Assembly: GCA_041392835.1 (NCBI GenBank) | Contig: JAWKLF010000003.1 | Location: 124,001 to 188,000, forward strand | Source: OLB11 sp041392835 | GTDB lineage: Bacteria; Bacteroidota; Bacteroidia; Chitinophagales; Chitinophagaceae | Length of the DNA stretch: 64,000 nucleotides | Reading direction: 5' to 3' | Shown here: in pieces, positions 38,571 through 47,253 of the stretch | How the letters are laid out: each line of letters begins with the position of its first letter | Numbering within the stretch: position 1 is the stretch's first letter | Translations under genes and position numbers: made by a program | Notes under the pieces: model-generated | Told to the model about the DNA's origin: nothing | The model's database searches: none | What the model saw: the letters and a program-made list of their open reading frames with translations, nothing else

Positions 38571-39206
38571 TTAAATAATTTTTCTTTGCTTTGCAAAATC
38601 TACAAGGGCTAAAGCGCTATGCATATTTGTTTTTCTGAAAATATTTTTTCTGTGTGTTTCTACGGTGCGTTCACTAATAAAAAGCTGTTCTGCTATTTCC
38701 TTATTTGATAAATTTTTAGCTATGCATTGTATAATTTCTATTTCACGATTTGTAAGATGTAAAATTTCATTTTCTTTTTGAGTTTTGGTAAAGAGCTGCA
38801 ACTGCTCGCTTACTTCAGCGCAGTAATACGTTTTACCTTTATATACTTCATTTATACAATTAAATAATTCATTTCGATCGGTTGTTTTGAGAATATAGCC
38901 TTCAATTTGTATGTCATGAATGAGTTTGTATGCCAAATCTCCTTCTCCATTCATTGATAGTGCTATGACTGCTATATGTGGGAAGTGTTCTTTAATATGT
39001 TTGGCTACTTCATATCCACTTTTTATTGGCATCATGATATCAGTCAATACAATGTCTGGCGTGCTTGTTTTTAATTGTTCTAAAAAGTACAATGCATGGG
39101 TGTCTTCTAATATAATATCATATCGCTGGTCTGTAGAGAGAAGTAATTTTAAGCCATCCAAAACAATTTGGTGGTCATCAAGTAGTGCTATTTTTATAGT
39201 ACTCAT
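38571..39206 (-). CDS. NarL/FixJ-type response regulator
   Basis: 211 residues. Receiver domain (about 5-120) with acidic pair Asp10-Asp11, phospho-acceptor Asp56 in DIVLTDIMMP and the Lys in GYILKTTD. LuxR-type helix-turn-helix at the end (LTNREIEIIQCIAKNLSNKEIAEQLFISERTVETHRKN, here the conserved TxRE and VETH elements). No histidine kinase adjoins it, so its partner is elsewhere. It lies downstream of lptC and before a convergent T9SS gene. Confidence 0.93.
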   Translation of the reverse strand: MSTIKIALLDDHQIVLDGLKLLLSTDQRYDIILEDTHALYFLEQLKTSTPDIVLTDIMMPIKSGYEVAKHIKEHFPHIAVIALSMNGEGDLAYKLIHDIQIEGYILKTTDRNELFNCINEVYKGKTYYCAEVSEQLQLFTKTQKENEILHLTNREIEIIQCIAKNLSNKEIAEQLFISERTVETHRKNIFRKTNMHSALALVDFAKQRKII

Positions 39207-39210
39207 TTTA

Positions 39211-39218
39211 CAAAACTA
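39211..39218 (-). promoter_or_regulatory. Candidate -7 box immediately before the response regulator
   Basis: Minus strand reads TAGTTTTG, matching TAnnTTTG, ending only 4 bases before the ATG at 39206. If real, the transcript would be leaderless or nearly so. A chance match is quite possible in such AT-rich DNA. Confidence 0.3.
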
Positions 39219-39271
39219 CATATTGTATTTTTCAAAAATAAATTTTCTTTTTTTTGAAAAAAATAAGTAGT

Positions 39272-39823
39272 CTAGGGTAGAGGCATTTGATTTTTTTGTA
39301 TACCTATAATGCCTTTTACATTCATTATTTTATAGGATGTAAATGTTTGATTGGATTCTAAGCCATCGCCATAGATTATCTGTGTGGGGGTTGTAATTTT
39401 TACAAACTTATCGGTAAAAAAACGTTGCAGTTTTTCATTCCATATTAATTCTTCTGTTTCCAGTTTTTCATTTTTTATATTACTCACAACTACGCTGTCT
39501 CGTACTAATACATTATTGGTTTGCTCATATAAAAGCCCATATTTAGCAGTAAGCTTTGTTGTTGGGTTTTTATTTTCGTCATAAAAATGTGCTACTAAGC
39601 CTTTTGGCATTTCTACATAAGTAGGGTTGGCTTTGAGCATATGCTTAAACACAGGAGTAGCTAGTTTAGCTTTGGTGTCGCCATCTTTACTATAAAAGAT
39701 GGTTACATCTTTAGCTATATCAGTATTCAGCTCATTCGTATTTAAAATGCCTTTTGCTTTTTCTATATCACGATTACAAGCAGCCAACAATAAAATACTG
39801 CCTAATATGTGTAAGCTACGCAT
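39272..39823 (-). CDS. lptC: LPS export protein LptC
   Basis: 183 residues with a lipoprotein-like start (LLLAACNRD). The LptC jelly-roll follows: KDVTIFYSKDGDTKAKLATPVFKH, VAHFYDENKNPTTKLTAKYGLLYEQTNNV and LIWNEKLQRFFTDKFVKI. LptC passes LPS from the LptB2FG transporter to the periplasmic bridge. Bacteroidota LptC commonly carries a lipobox rather than a membrane helix. It is third in a coaX - outer-membrane protein - lptC order that recurs in this phylum. Confidence 0.85.
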   Translation of the reverse strand: MRSLHILGSILLLAACNRDIEKAKGILNTNELNTDIAKDVTIFYSKDGDTKAKLATPVFKHMLKANPTYVEMPKGLVAHFYDENKNPTTKLTAKYGLLYEQTNNVLVRDSVVVSNIKNEKLETEELIWNEKLQRFFTDKFVKITTPTQIIYGDGLESNQTFTSYKIMNVKGIIGIQKNQMPLP

Positions 39824-39850
39824 GATGTTGATACTAATCGTAGCGACGTT

Positions 39851-41107
39851 TTACAAACCATTTGTCATTGAGCAATAGCCCAATGCTAAACGAGTATAGT
39901 TTTCTTTTACCAAACCCGAATTGATAGTACCTCTTTTGCCAATATCAAAAACGGCATTGATTTGCCCTATGCTGAGGTTGGTACGACGTATAGGGAAGCC
40001 CGCACCAACAGTGATGCCAGTTTGTGTAATTTTATTCTGATTTAGTTTTACTATATCTGTTCCTGTATAGAATCCTGCTCTATAATTTACTCTTTTCCAA
40101 TAATCGTTTGTAGCATTGGTGTTTGGTGTAATTGCACCTCCCACTTTTATCATATACGCATTGCCAAATGAGTCTGCCGAGCCATAGCTTCTATATTGAC
40201 TCCAATTGCTTGCTGTATAGTCAATACCAACTTTCCAATAATCGCCATTTACAAGCATAAGGCCTGCTGCATATCTGCTCGGAAGTTGTATAGTTCCTTT
40301 TTTTTCTAAAACACTATCTACTCTGTTTACAGTATTGGTAGATGTGCCAATAAATGATTCCCAATATGATTCTTTTTTGGCACGCAAATTTTCGCTTCCA
40401 CTATACGTAAAACCTAAATTTAAAGCATAGTCATCTTTAAGTTTGTGAGAATATAATAATCCGCCTTGCCAAAAGAAACCTCCTATAACTGTTCTACTCG
40501 AAACATTATTGGCCAGTATTTGTAGGGTGTCTGTAAAAGTAGTCTCAGTTGTGTTTGTTAAGTTTCCAAATGTGTAACCCGTGTTGATGCCAATAGATAA
40601 ATTTTTATAAGCATAAGCACCACCAATATAAATTTTTTGTAAGCCACCACCTCCAAACCAAGTTGTGTATACATTACTATCTATACCATCGTAGCTACTA
40701 TATTTTTCAAAATTATAGCGTGAGCGTGTAATAGGGAGTAAGCCGAAACTTAGACCCGCATTTTTTGCGAGTGGAAATGCAACATTGACATATGATAAAT
40801 TACTTGCACCTACTCGGTTTGATGTAGAACTATTTTTTATAGTTACCAATGAACCTTCTATTGCTGCTTGCAAAGCGGTCATTTTTAAAAATGAATACGA
40901 TGCCGGATTGAGTGGATTTATATATAAAGGATTTTGGTCGGCGGTATTGACACCACCCATGCCTTTATTTTGAAGCATTTCATTCGATTTTAGATTGCCC
41001 ACACCATATCGAGAGTAAGGTGAATTTTCTTGCGAAAAAACTGTTTGAGATATGAGTAGAAAGAAAAAGGCGAAGGAAATTTTATTTTTGATATTCAAGT
41101 ATTGCAT
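39851..41107 (-). CDS. Outer-membrane beta-barrel protein
   Basis: 418 residues from the ATG at 41107, preferred because the signal peptide (FAFFFLLISQTVFSQ) follows it; a start at 41140 is also in frame. After ENSPYSRYGVGNL come alternating short beta strands throughout (GLSFGLLPITRSRYNF, NLSIGINTGYTFGNL, YALNLGFTYSG), as in FadL/OprD-like barrels. A protein of this type sits between coaX and lptC in many Bacteroidota, suggesting an envelope role; its cargo is unknown. Overlaps coaX by 26 bases. Confidence 0.82.
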   Translation of the reverse strand: MQYLNIKNKISFAFFFLLISQTVFSQENSPYSRYGVGNLKSNEMLQNKGMGGVNTADQNPLYINPLNPASYSFLKMTALQAAIEGSLVTIKNSSTSNRVGASNLSYVNVAFPLAKNAGLSFGLLPITRSRYNFEKYSSYDGIDSNVYTTWFGGGGLQKIYIGGAYAYKNLSIGINTGYTFGNLTNTTETTFTDTLQILANNVSSRTVIGGFFWQGGLLYSHKLKDDYALNLGFTYSGSENLRAKKESYWESFIGTSTNTVNRVDSVLEKKGTIQLPSRYAAGLMLVNGDYWKVGIDYTASNWSQYRSYGSADSFGNAYMIKVGGAITPNTNATNDYWKRVNYRAGFYTGTDIVKLNQNKITQTGITVGAGFPIRRTNLSIGQINAVFDIGKRGTINSGLVKENYTRLALGYCSMTNGL

Positions 41108-41816
41108 ATAAACCTTTAAAAAGGAAATTAGTGTCTGCAAATATCTTGTTTTTCAAACGGGATTCAAAGAAAGGAGAATCACCACCAGTTAAAACTGCGT
41201 TAATTTTATGATATTGACTTTGATACATATCAATAATTCCATCTATTTCGGCACTAATGCCGTTTATAACGCCACTGCGAATAGAAGTTTCTGTATCAAA
41301 ACCAACCATAGATGTTAAACCTTCTCGTTGTACTAATGGTAGTTTTTGTGTAAATTCATTTAGACTTCGTAAACGTATTTCTACACCCGGCGAAATAGCA
41401 CCACCTCTAAAGGCATTATTTTTTGCTAAAAAATTATAGGTAATACAGGTGCCAATAGATATTACTAAGCTGTCTTCATAGGGATAAAATTTACTAAGAC
41501 CTGCTACCAATGCTAATCGGTCATGACCTAAGGATTCTGGTGTGCCATAAGCATTTAGGAAAGGTAGATTGATAGTGTTATGATTCAATAAAAAAAAAGT
41601 AGTATGCTCACTAAGAAGTTCTTCTACTTCTTTTGGATAATTGACTACTGAAGTTAAAATTGATTTTTGAGGATTATAAAGTTGAATTATTTTTTTTAAT
41701 GTACTAAGAACCTCATCTTTTTTAATCATAAATTTTTCGGCCATTCTATCTCCTTGAAATAAAGCAGCTTTCCAATTGGTATTTCCAAAATCAATACAAA
41801 GTGATACTGGTAGCAT
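41082..41816 (-). CDS. coaX: Type III pantothenate kinase
   Basis: 244 residues from the ATG at 41816, beginning MLPVSLCIDFGNTNWKAALF, the phosphate-1 motif of the family. Others: GTPESLGHDRLALVAG and SIGTCITYNF (phosphate-2), and AVLTGGDSPFF. Catalyses the first step of CoA synthesis. A further in-frame start 57 bases upstream would add residues encoded by a nine-G tract, but the family N-terminus favours 41816. Confidence 0.94.
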   Translation of the reverse strand: MLPVSLCIDFGNTNWKAALFQGDRMAEKFMIKKDEVLSTLKKIIQLYNPQKSILTSVVNYPKEVEELLSEHTTFFLLNHNTINLPFLNAYGTPESLGHDRLALVAGLSKFYPYEDSLVISIGTCITYNFLAKNNAFRGGAISPGVEIRLRSLNEFTQKLPLVQREGLTSMVGFDTETSIRSGVINGISAEIDGIIDMYQSQYHKINAVLTGGDSPFFESRLKNKIFADTNFLFKGLYAILEYQK

Positions 41817-41831
41817 AAGTATAAAAATAAT

Positions 41832-41840
41832 CCCCCCCCC
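41832..41840 (-). repeat. Nine-base C/G homopolymer just upstream of coaX
   Basis: C9 on the plus strand, G9 as read toward coaX, 16-24 bases before its ATG, in the place of the leader. The longest G/C homopolymer I noticed in this AT-rich window. A plausible slippage site. Confidence 0.9.
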
Positions 41841-41961
41841 GATGTTAAAGATAACACTACAAATTAAAAACATTCTGAATAAAATGCTTTAGCATTTTGA
41901 ATCAAAAAAAAAAAATGCGATAAATCTTTAATTTGTGAGTCTTATTTTAAATTAAAATCAT

Positions 41962-42339
41962 TTATTGTTCCATGAAGTCATCCAAATCCCTTCTTTGCTG
42001 TTTTGTAGGCCTTCCTACTTTGCTCAACCTTTTCCCGGTATAAAAACTGGAAGCCATTGGTTTCTCATGGATTTTTTCTTCTTCGGGAGTCATGTCTAAA
42101 TAATTTTTTATAGCTTCTGCATAGGCTACTCTTTTTTGTATTATACCAAGCACTTTAATAATTATTTTATGGTCTTCTTTTTTGATTTCATAAATATCAT
42201 CAAGTTGTACAGCCTTAGCTGGTTTCACACTTTTGCCAAGCAATTTTACCTTGCCAGCCGAACATGCCAAGGAAGCTTGCTCTCTGGTTTTAAAAATTCG
42301 GATGCTCCATAAGTACTTATCTAATCTTACTTTATCCAT
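41962..42339 (-). CDS. hslR: S4-domain RNA-binding protein (Hsp15 family)
   Basis: 125 residues. N-terminal S4 domain (RLDKYLWSIRIFKTREQASLACSAGKVKLLG), then a basic tail (RLSKVGRPTKQQRRDLDDF). Hsp15 rescues 50S subunits carrying a stalled nascent chain in E. coli. It follows the PaaK-like ligase gene by 6 bases on the same strand, so it may be the last gene of that transcript. Confidence 0.85.
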   Translation of the reverse strand: MDKVRLDKYLWSIRIFKTREQASLACSAGKVKLLGKSVKPAKAVQLDDIYEIKKEDHKIIIKVLGIIQKRVAYAEAIKNYLDMTPEEEKIHEKPMASSFYTGKRLSKVGRPTKQQRRDLDDFMEQ

Positions 42340-42345
42340 TTTTCT

Positions 42346-43659
42346 TTAATTGCTGTTTTTGTGTACTCGATGATCAATTAGTTTTTGCACTTTGCGTGCT
42401 CCTTCTGGATTTTGAATTTGATTTATTTCAGACAATGGGCAATCTATAATAATTGGTGTAACACGCAATTTTGATTTCAAAATATTGGGCAATTTTTCCA
42501 GTACTTCTTTTGTATGTGAAGTGGAAGTTGTTATGTATATTTTTATCAAATCATTTTCATGTTCGTCGTGTAATAGTTCTATAGCATAATCTTGAATATG
42601 AGATTGTTCATTAAGTACTTCAAAAATGGCATTTGGAAATAGTGTAGTGCCTTTATATTTAATCATATGATTTTTTCTGCCTTGTATTGGGCTTAGGCGT
42701 TTTGTTTTTCGACCACATGAACACGGTTCTGTATAGTAGCACGCTATATCACCTGTTCTATAGCGAATTAGTGGCATAGCCGAAACCCCCAATGTGCTTA
42801 TAACTATTTCGCCGTATTCACCTTCTTGGCATAGTTTATTTTGTTCATCCAATACTTCAAAATAAATTAATGCTGGATGATGGTGACCGCCTTGACCGTG
42901 TTCGCATTCTGTAAATGCTGTTTGCATTTCGGTAGAAGCATATGTATTATACAATTGGATATTCCATTTTGAATGTATGGCTTCACCTAATTTGTTTAAA
43001 GAAAAATCTGACAAGCGAACTCCTTCGCCTATACACAGTGCTTTAGTGATAGGGATTTTAGTAAAATCTATTTGTTCTTCAATAGCAAATTTTAGTAGTT
43101 TATAGATAAAAGAAGGCACTGCTACTATAGCAGTTGTTTGTAGTGTTTGTGCCATTTGCCATTGATATGAAATAGCACCTATACCGCTTCTAATGGTAGC
43201 TGCGCCAATAGCTTGTGCGCCTAAATAATAGGCCAAGCCTGCCATAAATTGTTTGTCTATAGTTAGCATTAGTTGCACTACATCTTGAGTGGTGATACCC
43301 ATAAGTTCAAAAGATAATTTTTCGTTTATTTTTAAACGCTCGATATCTTTTTTTGAGAGTGGTACTATGATAGGTTTTCCTAAAGTTCCAGAAGTAGTTG
43401 TGTATTCTGCTATTTCGTGTTTTGGGATACAAAAAAATGCTTCGTTTTGTAGTTGTATATCTTCTTTGTTTGTAGTCGGTATATGGCTAAAATCATCAAG
43501 CGTTTTTAGGTGTTCAATTTGAATTTTATTTTTTTTAAATAGATTTTGATAATACAAGGAATGTTGTCCACAATAATGAAGTAATTGTTTTAGCAAATCC
43601 AATTGAAACATGGATTGTTCTGCGAGGTTTTTATATTCAATGTCTATATAGTTTTTCAT
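42346..43659 (-). CDS. PaaK-like AMP-forming acyl-CoA/adenylate ligase
   Basis: 437 residues, in the phenylacetate-CoA ligase branch of the ANL superfamily. The ATP loop is TTTSGTLGKPIIVPL; later motifs are YNTYASTEMQTAF and MPLIRYRTGDIACYY; a cysteine-rich stretch CYYTEPCSCGRKTKR follows, as in PaaK. It would activate a carboxylic acid as adenylate or CoA ester. It is coupled to acpS (ATGA overlap of 4 bases), so the acyl group might pass to a carrier protein. Substrate unknown. Confidence 0.85.
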   Translation of the reverse strand: MKNYIDIEYKNLAEQSMFQLDLLKQLLHYCGQHSLYYQNLFKKNKIQIEHLKTLDDFSHIPTTNKEDIQLQNEAFFCIPKHEIAEYTTTSGTLGKPIIVPLSKKDIERLKINEKLSFELMGITTQDVVQLMLTIDKQFMAGLAYYLGAQAIGAATIRSGIGAISYQWQMAQTLQTTAIVAVPSFIYKLLKFAIEEQIDFTKIPITKALCIGEGVRLSDFSLNKLGEAIHSKWNIQLYNTYASTEMQTAFTECEHGQGGHHHPALIYFEVLDEQNKLCQEGEYGEIVISTLGVSAMPLIRYRTGDIACYYTEPCSCGRKTKRLSPIQGRKNHMIKYKGTTLFPNAIFEVLNEQSHIQDYAIELLHDEHENDLIKIYITTSTSHTKEVLEKLPNILKSKLRVTPIIIDCPLSEINQIQNPEGARKVQKLIDHRVHKNSN

Positions 43660-44030
43660 TTTTCTACTATTACATATGCTATAGCATGATGCTCTGTATG
43701 CGAAAGGCTTACATGTATATGTGTAATGCCAAGTTGGTCGGCATTTGTTTTTTCTATTCCCGTAAGCTCAATATATGGTTTGCCATGTTCGCTATGGCAC
43801 ACCTCTATTTGAGATAGTTTGTGATTGCCAATAAATTGAACATGTATAGCTTTAAGAAAAGCTTCTTTTGCAGCCCATCGGGCAGCAAAATGCATAGCAG
43901 CTTTTTTTTGCTTCTGACAATAAATAATTTCATTTTCTGAAAAAACATGTTGCAAAAAAGATGGGTTGTTTTCCACTTTTTTTTCAATACGATGTATTTC
44001 TACTATATCAGTTCCTATGCCAAGTATCAT
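43656..44030 (-). CDS. acpS: Holo-[acyl-carrier-protein] synthase
   Basis: 124 residues, the usual length. Transfers 4'-phosphopantetheine from CoA to ACP. Begins MILGIGTDIVEIHRIE (Asp8), with the Mg-binding Glu in RWAAKEAFLKAI and the end ITHIHVSLSHTEHHAIAYVI. It could serve AcpP (3345-3581) and any carrier linked to this operon. Confidence 0.95.
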   Translation of the reverse strand: MILGIGTDIVEIHRIEKKVENNPSFLQHVFSENEIIYCQKQKKAAMHFAARWAAKEAFLKAIHVQFIGNHKLSQIEVCHSEHGKPYIELTGIEKTNADQLGITHIHVSLSHTEHHAIAYVIVEK

Positions 44031-44067
44031 GCGATGTCAAATATAATGCAGAAGAGTTTAAAGATTC

Positions 44068-45714
44068 TTAATGAGTTAAATCAATAGCTTTAATTTTTTT
44101 GTGAATCGAATTTTCTTCGTTTTTAGTTGCTATTTCGTATTGCAATGCCTTTTTATACATATACCTTGCACTATCTTTTTGACTGAGCAGCATATATGTA
44201 TCGCCAGCTAAGCGGTAAGCATCGTAATAGTTTGGGTTGCTATTGATAAAATCAGAAGGCATCACTGGTTTATGATACTTTGCATTATTTTCGGATTCTA
44301 AATATTTTTTTAATTGTTGGTATTGACTGCTTTGTAAAAAAGTATCAGCAGGTATATCCTTATTGGCTATTCTATATGAGCTCGTTTTAGAAAAAATAGC
44401 TTGTAAGTCGTAACAAATATATTTTCCTTCTTGCCAAGGTGTAGTACTAATCCAAACATATTGTTTGTATGGTTGGAAAATAATAGAATGATGTGCAATA
44501 AATTGATTAATGGCTTTTTCATTTGTAAGACCAATATCTTGGTCTTGTATGCCTTTGTAGTCACGTAATATAGCAGCAGTTTTAGTCACATTATTCTTCC
44601 CATTTTTTATTAAAAGTTCATGCAGTCTTTGCGAACGATAAAGAGACGCACTATTTTGAATTTGTATTTTATTGAGCTCTTGTTTAGATAATAGTTTGCT
44701 TTGGTAATGATTTGTACACGTTATATAGCTACTATCGGATTCATAGATATCAATTTCTTCTGGTGTTTTTTCTATTACAATTGCTTTATGATCATGTGCT
44801 GAGCTTATCAAAAAGCTTTCGCTGACAAACATTTTTCTTTTTTTTGCAATGGCAATAGCCTCTTGCAGATTACTTGCATATTGAACAATTTCTCGAGCTA
44901 CTAATGATACAGGAGTAGCTGAGCCAAAGGGAATAGAAGATTTATTGGCATTGATTGTTACTGTTACTCCTTGATTATTCATACCACTCACTACACCAGT
45001 AAAACCTCCCCAAATAATAGACATAAATGGATAGCCATGTGTAGGTTTATAGAAACAAATAATTTTGTGTTTTGCAAATTCATCGCCAACATAAAAATCA
45101 AAATTTCTTCCAACAATGAGTGTGCTATCGGCTGATGCTTGCCCCCATGTGGCAAAGGAGGTACAACCAACCAGCATCATATTGGCAAGTGCATGCCCAA
45201 TATCATGTGCAGCATGGTAGTTAAGTTGTCTTGAATATTTACTGCCTATCCAATCAAACTCAGATGAAGCAGCCTTAGAAATACCAGCAATTTCTTCTTG
45301 ATATTCGGGTAGTACATAATTCGATAGATTTTTATTCATAAATCGAATCATATATTTCAGAAATTTTAAATATTTTTCTGAAGGAATCATATGTTTGATT
45401 TCGCTTGTGAATGCTTTTTCTTGTTCATAAATAAGTGATTTAGCAAGGTGACCATAGGCGTTTCCAATTTCGTATGGGTTGCCTTCCAAATACATTTCAT
45501 ATAGACTATCATTATTTTGTCTTATCCAGTTTGGCCCATAATTAATCTTGTTACTATCAGCAGTTTGAAGTGTGTAGTTTTTGCTTTCGTATTCTATTGT
45601 AGGCTCTTTGCATTCTGGTATGCTCAGCACATATAAAAAAATGATGAGTAAAGAAGCTATTAAAACGCTTATAAAAATAAGTATCAATTGACCGATTCGT
45701 TTTAAAATCTTCAT
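44068..45714 (-). CDS. C45-family Ntn-hydrolase/acyltransferase with TPR tail
   Basis: 548 residues. An N-terminal membrane or signal segment (about 8-30) leads an Ntn-hydrolase domain whose likely nucleophile is the Cys of VGCTSFATWG; autocleavage before Cys is the family rule. Next come GRNFDFYVGDEF and GGFTGVVSGMNNQGVTVTINANK, both typical of C45. The last 80 residues form TPR-like helices (YYDAYRLAGDTYMLLSQKDS). Family members transfer or remove acyl groups on amines. Such genes also occur in Bacteroidota flexirubin loci. Probably periplasmic or membrane-anchored. Confidence 0.85.
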   Translation of the reverse strand: MKILKRIGQLILIFISVLIASLLIIFLYVLSIPECKEPTIEYESKNYTLQTADSNKINYGPNWIRQNNDSLYEMYLEGNPYEIGNAYGHLAKSLIYEQEKAFTSEIKHMIPSEKYLKFLKYMIRFMNKNLSNYVLPEYQEEIAGISKAASSEFDWIGSKYSRQLNYHAAHDIGHALANMMLVGCTSFATWGQASADSTLIVGRNFDFYVGDEFAKHKIICFYKPTHGYPFMSIIWGGFTGVVSGMNNQGVTVTINANKSSIPFGSATPVSLVAREIVQYASNLQEAIAIAKKRKMFVSESFLISSAHDHKAIVIEKTPEEIDIYESDSSYITCTNHYQSKLLSKQELNKIQIQNSASLYRSQRLHELLIKNGKNNVTKTAAILRDYKGIQDQDIGLTNEKAINQFIAHHSIIFQPYKQYVWISTTPWQEGKYICYDLQAIFSKTSSYRIANKDIPADTFLQSSQYQQLKKYLESENNAKYHKPVMPSDFINSNPNYYDAYRLAGDTYMLLSQKDSARYMYKKALQYEIATKNEENSIHKKIKAIDLTH

Positions 45715-45735
45715 GTAGCAAAGATAGGAGTTAGT

Positions 45736-47250
45736 CTATGAGCATGTATTTATTTTTTTCAATAGTTGTTCTAATGGTATAAAATTAGATGCTGTTAAAA
45801 TAGCGCTAAGAGAAACTCCTAATACGCCGTGTAAATTCATATTTTGACCTGTAAGAAATAAATTTGGAATTTTTGTTTTGGTAGAAATACTGCTATTAAT
45901 AAAGTCATTAATGTTTTTTTCGATGCCATAGAAAGAGCCTTGAGGTGTGTGCAAATAATCTCTATAACTAAGCGGTGTGCAAGCATCTGCTTTGACTATA
46001 TTTTGCGATAAGTTTGGGAACCAATCTTCAATTTGACGAATAATATTTTGCACTAATGTTGTTTTAAAAATTTCGTATTCATCATTTCTTTGTTTAGGAA
46101 AACTTGTAGTTCTATAAGTCGATTCCCATTTTTCAAAATAGGAAAAAGGCATATAGATTAAAATGGTCATCGAGTCGCAATAACCTTTGTTTTTTTCATC
46201 TTCATTATAATACACGGCAAACGAGTTGATATCTTCAATATCATACATTTTTGTATCTCGCCATACATCCTGTGTTTTATGAAAATAGGAATTTGTATTT
46301 TGAAATACTATTAATTTTTCTTTCAAAACAAGGTTTATCATAAAGCACGAAATAGTGTTTTGTGCTTCCTCAAATCGTTTAGTTGTAATTTTTTTTAGTA
46401 ATGGGGAAGTTGTGATTTTATATGTTTCTAAAGGATGAAAATTTGAAATATAATTTTGAGCTTTATACTGTGTGCCATTTTGATCTTCGATATAGACAAC
46501 TTGATCTTTGGGTGCTACTATTTTTTTTATTTCTATATTTCTCTTTATCAATCCACGGTGCGTTACAATTGTTTTTTCAATTGCTTTTATCAAAGAAGCC
46601 GATCCTTGTGAAAATTTATAACTACCTTCAATATAACTACAGCTTATAAGGGCATGTACATAAAAAGGTAAAGTGTCATAATGGCCAGCATAAAGTATAT
46701 TGTTGCCCATCAATATATTTCTTAAAAGTTCATCTTGAATAAAATTTTCAACAACTGTTTTAAGCGAAATACTTACATGTTTTGATTTGTTTGCTTGTGC
46801 AAAGCTCAGCGAGTATAGTGGAAAATCTTGAACCGTTTGTTGCATGTATTGTATAAAAGCTATGATACCTTGTTCTTCATGCGGAAACTTTTCTATTAAT
46901 TGTTTTTGATAAAGTTCAAAACCTTGGGCTAATGCAAATCGCTTTTGTCCTATTACTATTTCATCAAATGCAAACTGGTTTAATTTGTATTTTTGGACTT
47001 GATCAAGATGTAGATATTTAAAAATTTTGTTTAGTGTTTTTCCTTCATCTAGGCTACCTAAATAATGAACAGCAGCATCAAATAATTTTTTTTCAATACC
47101 AAAAGATTGCAATGCCCCACCCAGTTGTTTGTTTTTTTCTAATACACACACCGTATAGCCTTCTTTTGCAAGCAAAGCTGCACAGACCAAACCACCAAAG
47201 CCAGAACCCATCACAATATAATCAAATACTTCTTTTTTTTCTTGTAGCAT
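45736..47250 (-). CDS. FAD-dependent oxidoreductase, phytoene desaturase/retinol saturase-like
   Basis: 504 residues. FAD-binding start YIVMGSGFGGLVCAALLAKEGYTVCVLEKN (dinucleotide motif GSGFGG), and the C-terminal FAD motif NLFLTGQNMNLHGVLGVSLSA. The whole resembles the CrtI/RetSat group that saturates or desaturates isoprenoid or polyene chains. It is 21 bases upstream of the C45 gene on the same strand. No phytoene synthase or other carotenoid gene is nearby, so a carotenoid role is not supported here. Confidence 0.85.
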   Translation of the reverse strand: MLQEKKEVFDYIVMGSGFGGLVCAALLAKEGYTVCVLEKNKQLGGALQSFGIEKKLFDAAVHYLGSLDEGKTLNKIFKYLHLDQVQKYKLNQFAFDEIVIGQKRFALAQGFELYQKQLIEKFPHEEQGIIAFIQYMQQTVQDFPLYSLSFAQANKSKHVSISLKTVVENFIQDELLRNILMGNNILYAGHYDTLPFYVHALISCSYIEGSYKFSQGSASLIKAIEKTIVTHRGLIKRNIEIKKIVAPKDQVVYIEDQNGTQYKAQNYISNFHPLETYKITTSPLLKKITTKRFEEAQNTISCFMINLVLKEKLIVFQNTNSYFHKTQDVWRDTKMYDIEDINSFAVYYNEDEKNKGYCDSMTILIYMPFSYFEKWESTYRTTSFPKQRNDEYEIFKTTLVQNIIRQIEDWFPNLSQNIVKADACTPLSYRDYLHTPQGSFYGIEKNINDFINSSISTKTKIPNLFLTGQNMNLHGVLGVSLSAILTASNFIPLEQLLKKINTCS

Positions 47251-47253
47251 ATA

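Noticed and set aside
41904..41915. A twelve-base A tract between coaX and hslR as a phase-variation site
   Set aside because: Long A/T runs are common throughout this AT-rich window, and the tract is not placed against a start codon as the G9 tract is.
44068..45714. The C45 enzyme as a beta-lactam acyltransferase
   Set aside because: The family name comes from the penicillin enzyme, but there is no related biosynthesis here, and the TPR tail and membrane anchor point to another role.
45736..47250. A carotenoid biosynthesis locus
   Set aside because: Only a CrtI/RetSat-like protein is present; no phytoene synthase, cyclase or hydroxylase lies nearby.
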